Source of the DNA: Hyphomicrobiales bacterium
Lineage (GTDB): Bacteria; Pseudomonadota; Alphaproteobacteria; Rhizobiales; Beijerinckiaceae
DNA length: 5,074 nt
Direction: 5' to 3'
Assembly: GCA_028865375.1 (NCBI GenBank)
Contig: JAGWKJ010000187.1
Location: forward strand, 1 to 5,074
Positions 1 to 5,074 of this stretch are shown here, piece after piece. The notes under the pieces were generated by a model that saw nothing but the letters and a program-made list of their open reading frames with translations, searched no databases and was not told the origin of the DNA. Both the position numbers and the translations under genes were made by a program. Numbering within the stretch: position 1 is the stretch's first letter; each line of letters starts with the position of its first letter.

Positions 1-718
1 CTTCCTCCCGGCGTCCGGCGAAGTAAGGATCGACGATCCGGCGGATCCCGTCGGGGTAGGCGCCGCCGGTCATCGCGCCGGTCGCGCCGGCGTCGAGGTC
101 GGCCAGCAACGTGATGGCCTCCTCGCCATCCCAAGGTCCTTCGATTTCCGCGCCGCCCGCCGCGACCAACCCGCGCAGCTTTGCGGCCGCCATCGGCACC
201 TCGACCTTGAAATAGCGGACGTTGGCGATCTCCTTCGCCATCCGGGCGAGAAAATCGGCCGACATCGGCGTCCCCGCGACCGGCGCGTCCTGGACCAAGA
301 TCGGGATGCGGATGGCGTCCGACACGGATCGATAAAATTCAAGGATGTTCGATTCGGGCACCCTGACGGTGGCGCCGTGATAGGGCGGCATGACCATCAC
401 CATGGCAGCGCCGGCCTCCTCGGCCCGGCGGCTGCGGGCGGCGCAGACGACCGAACTGAAGTGGGTGGTCGTGACGATCACCGGGACTCGACCGGCGACG
501 TGATCGAGCGCGACGCGCATGACGCGGTCGCGTTCGTCGTCGGCGAGCGCGAATTGCTCGGAGAAGTTCGCAAGGAAGCAAATGCCGTCGGACCCCGCGT
601 CGATCATGAAATCGATGCAGCGGCGCTGACCCTCCAGGTCGAGTTCGCCGCGTTCGTCGAAAACGGTCGGCGCCACCGGAAAGACGCCGCGATATGGACG
701 TCGGGCCACCGAAATCAT
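1..718 (-). CDS. L-2-keto-3-deoxyarabonate (KDA) dehydratase-like, DapA superfamily (3' partial)
   Basis: This predicted cytoplasmic class I lyase would dehydrate KDA to 2-oxoglutarate semialdehyde in the non-phosphorylating L-arabinose pathway. The first 239 codons are present. The window edge removes about 70 residues of a roughly 309-residue family. The TIM-barrel core begins at GVFPVAPTVF (11-20). LANFSEQF (49-56) replaces the GTTGE loop of dihydrodipicolinate synthase, MPPYHGATVRVPE (110-122) is present, VQDAPVAG (142-149) replaces the YNVP tyrosine motif, and Lys171 in YFKVE is the Schiff-base lysine with Glu173 two residues on. IEGPWDGEEAITLLADL (192-208) and GATGAMTGG (211-219) follow. 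These match what I recall of the Azospirillum KDA dehydratase, so dihydrodipicolinate synthase is unlikely. Another 2-keto-3-deoxy sugar acid remains possible. GGGAG lies seven bases before the ATG. An ATG at 725 is in another frame. Confidence 0.87.
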   Translation of the reverse strand, partial: MISVARRPYRGVFPVAPTVFDERGELDLEGQRRCIDFMIDAGSDGICFLANFSEQFALADDERDRVMRVALDHVAGRVPVIVTTTHFSSVVCAARSRRAEEAGAAMVMVMPPYHGATVRVPESNILEFYRSVSDAIRIPILVQDAPVAGTPMSADFLARMAKEIANVRYFKVEVPMAAAKLRGLVAAGGAEIEGPWDGEEAITLLADLDAGATGAMTGGAYPDGIRRIVDPYFAGRREE

Positions 719-725
719 CTTGCAT

Positions 726-730
726 CTCCC
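726..730 (-). promoter_or_regulatory. Ribosome binding site of the KDA dehydratase gene
   Basis: GGGAG on the minus strand sits seven bases before the ATG at 718. It selects that start over the ATG at 725, which lies too close to the site and opens a different frame without family motifs. Confidence 0.75.
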
Positions 731-764
731 TTGGCGGCGATTCCGCTCTCAGGTCCCCTCGGCC

Positions 765-777
765 GTTCCGCGGGAAC
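765..777 (-). other. Small inverted repeat after the regulator stop codon
   Basis: GTTCC-CGC-GGAAC is a perfect 5-bp inverted repeat directly after the regulator TAG, inside the 59-base gap before the dehydratase gene. It could form a tight hairpin in the RNA. No U-run follows, so it is not a convincing intrinsic terminator. A processing site, a weak attenuator or chance are all possible. I see no promoter in the rest of the gap. Confidence 0.3.
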
Positions 778-1710
778 CTATCGTTTGGCGCCGGTCGAGG
801 ATTGCCGGGTCGCGGCGCGACGGCGCGATTCGGTGCTCGGTCCGGAAGGCGGGCTCGCGCGACGACCCGGCGACTGCGCCGCCGACGGTTCGGGCTTCCG
901 CTCGCCCTTGTCGAGATATTCGCGGATATCCTCCAGCGAATCTCGCAACAATTCGCCCATGCGCGCGCGCGCGTCCTCCGGGGATCCAAGTTCGATGGCG
1001 CGCAGGATCGCCTCGTGCTGTCGAAGGCGATCCCGCTGAATTCGCTCCGCTCCAGCCCAGGAAAATCCGAACGCGCATTGCAGCGAGGTATGGATCAGCC
1101 CTCCCAGCGCGGCGAAGAAATGGTTGCCTGCAGCGTCGAGGATGCCCATGTGGAACCGGAGGTCGGCCTCGATGAGGTCGCCGGCGCCGTCCCCGCGCGC
1201 CGTCATGTCGGCGAACGCGATGGCGATCTTGGCGAGCGCCTCCTTGGAGCGGCGGGTCGCGGCGAGCGCGGCGGCCGTCGGTTCGATGGCTTGGCGAAGC
1301 ACGAACAGATCCGTGACGAATCCCTCGGTGGGACCCGATTGGACGTGCCAGGCGAGCACTTCCGGGTCGATGAGGTTCCATTCCGTCGCCGGCCGGACCC
1401 GCGTCCCGACCTTGGGCTTCGCGACGATGAGCGACTTGGAACCGAGGAAACTGTAGGCCTCGCGTATCGCAGTGCGCGACACCGAGAACCGGGCGCACAT
1501 CTCGTCGACGCTGGGCAGCAGGCTTCCTTGTGGATACGCGCCGCTCACGATGTCCCGCCCGATGGTTCCGGTCAGATAGCCGTGGATTTTTCGCTCCTTG
1601 GAGCCCGACTCGGGCCAGTCGTGGGGCCACGCGATGCGGGCGTCCCGGTCCGATCCGGACCGCTCCGGCGACTTCGATTTCGCTCGCGCCTTCGGATCGC
1701 GACTCGACAC
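778..1710 (-). CDS. GntR-family regulator, FadR/FCD class, DgoR-like
   Basis: This is a 310-residue predicted DNA-binding repressor. A charged, probably disordered leader (1-38) precedes a winged helix-turn-helix at about 40-108, with GAYPQGSLLPSVDEMCARF and SVSRTAIREA as the family motifs. The sequence EWNLIDPEVLAWH (110-122) is the linker seen in DgoR-like members. An FCD ligand-binding domain follows (about 130-265). Asp183 and His187 (DLRFH) and His232 (QHEAIL) are the usual metal ligands, but the last expected histidine is Leu254. The C-terminus carries an extra basic, Ser/Pro-rich tail (about 269-310). The start is GTG at 1710, one base after the yjfF stop, behind a GGGGG tract. No later in-frame ATG or GTG precedes the DNA-binding domain. 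Its position between transporter and catabolic genes suggests that it controls this operon, with a sugar or sugar acid as effector. That is inference. Confidence 0.9.
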   Translation of the reverse strand: MSSRDPKARAKSKSPERSGSDRDARIAWPHDWPESGSKERKIHGYLTGTIGRDIVSGAYPQGSLLPSVDEMCARFSVSRTAIREAYSFLGSKSLIVAKPKVGTRVRPATEWNLIDPEVLAWHVQSGPTEGFVTDLFVLRQAIEPTAAALAATRRSKEALAKIAIAFADMTARGDGAGDLIEADLRFHMGILDAAGNHFFAALGGLIHTSLQCAFGFSWAGAERIQRDRLRQHEAILRAIELGSPEDARARMGELLRDSLEDIREYLDKGERKPEPSAAQSPGRRASPPSGPSTESRRRAATRQSSTGAKR

Positions 1711-1711
1711 G

Positions 1712-2674
1712 TCAGCCCCCGATCCGAAGGCGCGATGGCGCGATCAAGGTCCGTTGAAGGACTATGAACACGAACAGGAGCGCGCCGCTCGAGACCATGA
1801 TCCAAGCGCCGTTGAGCGATCCGTTGAAGTTGATGAGCGTCGCGATGAGCCCCAGTATCATGCCGCCGATCAGCGTTCCCGCCACCAGTCCGACGCCCCC
1901 GGTCAACATCGTGCCGCCCAGGACCACCGAGGCGATCGCGCTCAGTTCGGCCCCGGTACCGGCGAGCGGATAGCCCGAGGACGTGTAAAAGGCGTAAATG
2001 ACGCCGCCGAGCGCGCTGTAAAGGCCGCCGACCGCGTAAGCGCCGACGACGGTGCGTCTCATCGGCACGCCCATGAGCGCCGCGGAGGTCCGGTCGCCTC
2101 CGATCGCGTATATGTCGGCGCCGAAGGCCGTGAAATGCGCGACGACGATGGCGGCCGCGAGCGCGACGAACATGACGATCGCCGAACTCGCCAAGAAGCC
2201 GCCGCCGGGGAGCGGAACGCTCGCCGCGGCGAACGCCTCGACGAAGGGGTGGCGAATCGGGGTCGAATCCAAGTTGATCATGAAGCAAGCGCCGCGAAGC
2301 AGGAACAGGCCCGCCAACGTCACTATGAAGGGTTGGATTTCGCAAAAGTCCACCACGAGGCCCTGAAGCGCCCCGAACGCCGCGCCGAACGCCAATGTCA
2401 TCCCGGCGGAAACCAGCGGATGCCAACCGGCCGCGTCCAAGTTGGCGATCACGACGCCCACGAAGCCGATCATCGAGCCGATCGACAGGTCTATGCCGCC
2501 GGAGATGATGACGAACGTCGTCCCGATCGCGGCGACGATGACGAACGCATTGTCGGCGAGGATGTCGCCCAGGACCAAGGTCGAGAAGAAGTTGTCGTAT
2601 AGCAGCCCTCCCGCGACGAACAGCGCGACGAACACCGTGGCGGTGGCCGCCAACGGTCGATAGCGTTCGTTCAT
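1712..2674 (-). CDS. yjfF: Sugar ABC transporter permease, YjfF type
   Basis: This is the second membrane subunit of the importer, with 320 residues against about 330 for E. coli YjfF. Hydrophobic segments lie at roughly 8-25, 43-58, 65-79, 88-108, 116-134, 161-181, 207-230, 258-282 and 289-308. Recognisable motifs are FVIISGGIDLSIGS (54-67), IQPFIVTLAGLFLLRG (113-128), IYAIGGDRTSAALMG (188-202), GYPLAGTGAELSAIASVV (234-251) and the C-terminal FVFIVLQR (301-308). These match what I recall of YjfF rather than YtfT, so the two permeases are distinct paralogues and not a duplication. The ATG at 2674 overlaps the ytfT stop and has a GGGGAG ribosome binding site seven bases upstream. The regulator gene begins one base after this stop. 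The substrate cannot be read from the permease itself. Confidence 0.93.
   Translation of the reverse strand: MNERYRPLAATATVFVALFVAGGLLYDNFFSTLVLGDILADNAFVIVAAIGTTFVIISGGIDLSIGSMIGFVGVVIANLDAAGWHPLVSAGMTLAFGAAFGALQGLVVDFCEIQPFIVTLAGLFLLRGACFMINLDSTPIRHPFVEAFAAASVPLPGGGFLASSAIVMFVALAAAIVVAHFTAFGADIYAIGGDRTSAALMGVPMRRTVVGAYAVGGLYSALGGVIYAFYTSSGYPLAGTGAELSAIASVVLGGTMLTGGVGLVAGTLIGGMILGLIATLINFNGSLNGAWIMVSSGALLFVFIVLQRTLIAPSRLRIGG
1716..1720 (-). promoter_or_regulatory. Weak ribosome binding site of the GntR regulator
   Basis: GGGGG lies five bases before the GTG start and just before the yjfF stop codon. A G-only tract plus a GTG start suggests modest translation, helped by coupling to yjfF. This fits a regulator, which is needed in smaller amounts than the transporter. 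Confidence 0.5.
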
Positions 2675-3723
2675 CGTTTCTCTCCCCGAGCAAGGGAAAA
2701 GGCGAGACCGCGCGCGTTCTTCGATTGCAGCAGCAGCACGGCGATCACCACGGCCGCCTTGACGACCAAGTTGTATTCGGGCGGCAGGCCGCTGGTCAGT
2801 ATCGAAGTCGTCAGGGCTTGGATCACCACGGCGCCGAGGACCGTCGCCCCGAGGTAGATCCGGCCGCCGGAAAGCGAGCCCCCCCCGATCACGACCGCCA
2901 GAATGGCGTCGAGCTCGATGTAAAGCCCTTCGCTCACCGGATCGGAGGTGTGCGTGTCGGCGGTGAGCACGACCCCCGCCCATGCCGCGCAAAGGCCGCA
3001 CACGACGTACGACGCGAAGCGGACGAGACGCGCTTGCACGCCCGACAGTTCCGCCGCCCGGGCGTTTTCGCCCGCCGCCTCGACGAACATGCCGAACGCC
3101 GTGCGGCGAACGAGCAGCCAAAGGCCGGCGAAGATGACGGCGCCGAGGACGAGGCGCGTCGGGACGAGCCCCAGATGGCCCACGCTCAGGAATTGCAGCA
3201 GCGGGCTCGAAAAGCTCGGGTCCGTGCCGCCATACAGCAGGTTGATCATGAGCCCGATGCCGCGTCCGGACGTCATCAGGATCAGCGTCGCGACGATGGG
3301 TTGGATGTCGAGCGCCGCGACGAGCAGCCCGTTCCAAACGCCGCACAGCAGCCCGACGCCGAGCGCCCAAAACAAGATCAGGAGATGCGGGTCGCCGCGG
3401 TGGATGCGCCATGCGATCACGGCGCCGGCGATGGCGACCACCGATCCGACCGAAAGGTCGACGCCCTTGGCGCCGATCACCACGGACATGCCCAGGGCGA
3501 CGACAGCGATCGGCATCGCCCTGTAGAGGATGTCGATCAGGTTGCCGAAAAGCCGTCCCTCGACGATCCGGATCGAGAAAAATCCCGGCGTGATCAACCC
3601 GTCGACGGCCAAGATCAGCGCCAACGCGAGCGCGGGCCACGCGATGCGGCGCGCGGCGACCCCGACGCGGCGCGGCGAGCGTTTCGTCTGCGGCAGTGCC
3701 GACATCGCGCCGTCCGTGGTCAT
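2671..3723 (-). CDS. ytfT: Sugar ABC transporter permease, YtfT type
   Basis: This is one of two membrane subunits of the CUT2 importer, and probably pairs with the YjfF-type protein encoded next. It has 350 residues, near the usual family length. A basic, polar N-terminus (1-27) precedes about eight to ten hydrophobic segments, including roughly 28-45, 68-84, 113-138, 189-205, 235-255, 289-306 and 318-333. Family landmarks are EGRLFGNLIDILYRA (55-69), DLSVGSV (89-95), IQPIVATLILM (140-150) and ELDAILAVVIGGGSLSGG (270-287), all close to E. coli YtfT as I recall it. Lys86 stands where relatives usually have Gly in the GGIDLS motif. The ATG at 3723 overlaps the ATPase stop (ATGA). A second in-frame ATG at codon 7 is possible, because no strong Shine-Dalgarno decides between them. 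The stop overlaps the next start. Confidence 0.93.
   Translation of the reverse strand: MTTDGAMSALPQTKRSPRRVGVAARRIAWPALALALILAVDGLITPGFFSIRIVEGRLFGNLIDILYRAMPIAVVALGMSVVIGAKGVDLSVGSVVAIAGAVIAWRIHRGDPHLLILFWALGVGLLCGVWNGLLVAALDIQPIVATLILMTSGRGIGLMINLLYGGTDPSFSSPLLQFLSVGHLGLVPTRLVLGAVIFAGLWLLVRRTAFGMFVEAAGENARAAELSGVQARLVRFASYVVCGLCAAWAGVVLTADTHTSDPVSEGLYIELDAILAVVIGGGSLSGGRIYLGATVLGAVVIQALTTSILTSGLPPEYNLVVKAAVVIAVLLLQSKNARGLAFSLARGEKR
2682..2687 (-). promoter_or_regulatory. Ribosome binding site of yjfF
   Basis: GGGGAG lies seven bases before the yjfF ATG, inside the last codons of ytfT. It is the best Shine-Dalgarno of the overlapping genes, so yjfF may be initiated independently as well as by coupling. 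Confidence 0.7.
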
Positions 3724-5074
3724 GAGCCCGCGATCGCCCGAACGACCGCTTCGCGTCCGATCGCCGCCGGAGGGATTTCGTCGACCATTCGGCGGTCGCG
3801 GAGCACGACGATGCGGTCGGACATCGCGACAAGTTCGTCGAGTTCGGACGTCGCCAGAAGGACCGCAAGGCCGCGCGACCTGAGTTTCCTCACGAGCTGC
3901 AGGATCTCCGCATGTGCGCCGACGTCGATGCCGCGTGTCGGCTCGTCGAGAATGAGGACCCGGGGGGCAGACGCCAGGGCGCGCGCCAGCACGACCTTTT
4001 GCTGGTTTCCGCCCGAAAGTTGGCCCACCGGCTTCTCCGCGTCGGGCGTCGCGATCGAGAGCGCGCGGATCATTTCGTCCGCCATCTCCGCCTGTCGCGC
4101 CTTGGACAGCCTGCGCAGCCATCCTCGTTTCGCCTGCAGCGCGAGCGCGATGTTCTCTCGCACGGTCATGCCACCGCAGAGCCCTTCGGCCTTGCGGTCC
4201 TCCGGACAGAAGGCGACGCCGTTCCGAATGGACGCGCTTGGCGAACTTCCTCCCCGCGCGCCGGCGACGGTCACGCGGCCCTTGTCCGACCGGATCGCGC
4301 CGAACACCAACTTCGCGACCTCGGTCCGGCCGGACCCGAGCAAGCCGGCCATGCCCACGACTTCGCCGGCGTCGAGGGCGAGGTCGAACGGCGCCATGAC
4401 CCGATCGCGCCCGAGCCCTTCGGCGCGGAGCACGGTCGCGCCCCCGCTTTTGGTCGCATTTCCGCCGGCGGGCTCTTCGGCGAGGCCGAGTTCGCGCCCG
4501 AGCATCAGCGAAACGAGCGTCAGCGACGGCATCGCCGCGACCGCTCCGGCGCCGACCAGTCTCCCGTTGCGGAGCACCGTAATCCTGTCGGCGATGCGGT
4601 AGACCTGTTCGATGAAGTGGCTGATGAACACGATGGCGAGCCCGCGCGCCCGCAGGTCCCGCACGATCCCGAGGAGCGATTCGGTCTCCGTCGCGTCCAA
4701 GCTCGCGGTCGGTTCGTCGAGCACGAGCACGCGCGTGTCGTCGTCGAGGGCCCGGGCGATGGCGACGAGTTGCTGGACGGCCACCGAATAGGACCCCAAT
4801 GGGCGGTCGACGTCGATGTCGATCTTGAGGCGCTCCAGGCGACGCTTGGCCATGACCCGCGCCCCTTTCCATGACACCAGGCCCCAACGGCGCGGCTGGC
4901 GACCGAGCGTCACGTTCGCCGCGACCGACATGGTCGGCACCAAGTTGATCTCTTGGTACACCGCCCCGATTCCATGGGCGCGCGCTTCTCCGGGCGAAGC
5001 GAAGTTCGCGGGGCGTCCGTCAATCTTGATCGAGCCGCCGTCGCGCGCCATCGCGCCCGTCATGATCTTGATGA
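3720..5074 (-). CDS. ytfR: Sugar ABC transporter ATP-binding protein, YtfR type (5' partial)
   Basis: This is the tandem-cassette ATPase that powers a CUT2-family sugar importer at the inner face of the cytoplasmic membrane. About 450 residues are visible. The window edge cuts the gene, and the first residues (IKIMTG) are what normally follows Walker A, so roughly 50 residues including Walker A of cassette 1 are missing. Numbering from the ATG at 5063, which is internal and not the true start, cassette 1 shows the Q-loop (VYQEINL, 35-41), a signature-like SVAVQQ (93-98), Walker B LVLDEPTASLD (113-123) and switch His149 (ISHF). Cassette 2 shows the degenerate Walker A GLLGSGRTE (240-248), FCPEDRK (285-291), signature LSGGNQQK (349-356) and Walker B ILDEPTRGID (371-380), with TSEL in place of the switch histidine. 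These degenerate sites are normal for the family. From memory, PEDRK through the end matches E. coli YtfR closely, including LALQAKRGWLR. The stop overlaps the next start as ATGA. Confidence 0.93.
   Translation of the reverse strand, partial: IKIMTGAMARDGGSIKIDGRPANFASPGEARAHGIGAVYQEINLVPTMSVAANVTLGRQPRRWGLVSWKGARVMAKRRLERLKIDIDVDRPLGSYSVAVQQLVAIARALDDDTRVLVLDEPTASLDATETESLLGIVRDLRARGLAIVFISHFIEQVYRIADRITVLRNGRLVGAGAVAAMPSLTLVSLMLGRELGLAEEPAGGNATKSGGATVLRAEGLGRDRVMAPFDLALDAGEVVGMAGLLGSGRTEVAKLVFGAIRSDKGRVTVAGARGGSSPSASIRNGVAFCPEDRKAEGLCGGMTVRENIALALQAKRGWLRRLSKARQAEMADEMIRALSIATPDAEKPVGQLSGGNQQKVVLARALASAPRVLILDEPTRGIDVGAHAEILQLVRKLRSRGLAVLLATSELDELVAMSDRIVVLRDRRMVDEIPPAAIGREAVVRAIAGS

Noticed and set aside
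961..973. Alternating GC run of 13 bases
   Set aside because: It is explained by Ala-Arg codons in the regulator (residues around 247-250). It is short, and common in GC-rich genomes.
339..989. Minus-strand open frame starting upstream of the dehydratase, including an ATG at 725
   Set aside because: It is Arg- and Pro-rich without motifs. The neighbouring frame from 718 gives a continuous DapA-family protein with a properly spaced ribosome binding site.
377..1767. Overlapping plus-strand open frames opposite the dehydratase and regulator genes
   Set aside because: They have no domain motifs and lie opposite well-supported family motifs on the minus strand. Their composition is typical of shadow frames.
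1598..2602. Plus-strand open frame of 334 codons opposite yjfF
   Set aside because: It is highly charged and repetitive in Arg, Asp, His and Glu, as expected for the antisense of a hydrophobic membrane protein. No start context or family match is visible.
2725..4602. Very long open frame on the plus strand (about 625 codons) opposite ytfT and the ATPase gene
   Set aside because: The translation is rich in Arg, Asp, His, Gln and Pro with no recognisable domain, and the opposite strand carries unmistakable transporter motifs throughout. Long antisense frames are expected in GC-rich coding DNA.
3720..5063. ATG at 5063 as the true start of the ATPase gene
   Set aside because: The frame stays open to the window edge (preceding codons I-K-I), and IKIMTG is the stretch that normally follows Walker A, so the gene continues beyond the window.
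3720..5063. Inactivated ATPase, suspected from SVAVQQ, the degenerate second Walker A and the missing switch histidine in cassette 2
   Set aside because: These deviations are standard in CUT2 double-cassette ATPases such as YtfR. Both Walker B motifs and the second signature are intact.

Overview
The window is GC-rich and densely coding. Every gene I can support lies on the minus strand, so the layout is best read from the right end to the left. Codon use, GC-rich third positions and resemblance to sugar-acid catabolic loci suggest a proteobacterium, most likely an alphaproteobacterium. No rRNA or other taxonomic marker is present, so that placement is inference.

Reading 5'->3' on the minus strand, there are five genes. 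(1) A YtfR-type double ATP-binding cassette protein, cut by the right edge just after its first Walker A motif (5074-3720). (2) A YtfT-type permease (3723-2671). (3) A YjfF-type permease (2674-1712). (4) A GntR-superfamily regulator of the FadR/FCD class, resembling DgoR (1710-778). (5) The first 239 codons of a DapA-superfamily enzyme that closely resembles L-2-keto-3-deoxyarabonate (KDA) dehydratase, cut by the left edge (718-1). The first three genes overlap by ATGA, the regulator starts one base after the second permease stops, and 59 bases separate the regulator from the dehydratase. This is one tight transcription unit.

The genes make a coherent sugar import and breakdown operon. The ATPase and two permeases form the membrane and energising parts of a CUT2-family importer, the family of the E. 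coli galactofuranose system YtfQRT-YjfF. The periplasmic binding protein is not in the window and may lie upstream (right). The regulator probably responds to a sugar or sugar acid. The dehydratase belongs to the non-phosphorylating L-arabinose route (L-arabinose, L-arabonate, KDA, 2-oxoglutarate semialdehyde, 2-oxoglutarate). The likely substrate is therefore L-arabinose or a related furanose sugar, but the sequence does not prove this.

I found no RNA gene, insertion sequence, CRISPR array, origin or attachment site. No gene-free stretch exceeds 60 bases. I see no evidence of a novel kind of system. The points worth a second look are the pairing of this transporter type with a KDA dehydratase, a lysine in a conserved membrane motif of YtfT, and a missing metal ligand and basic tail in the regulator.
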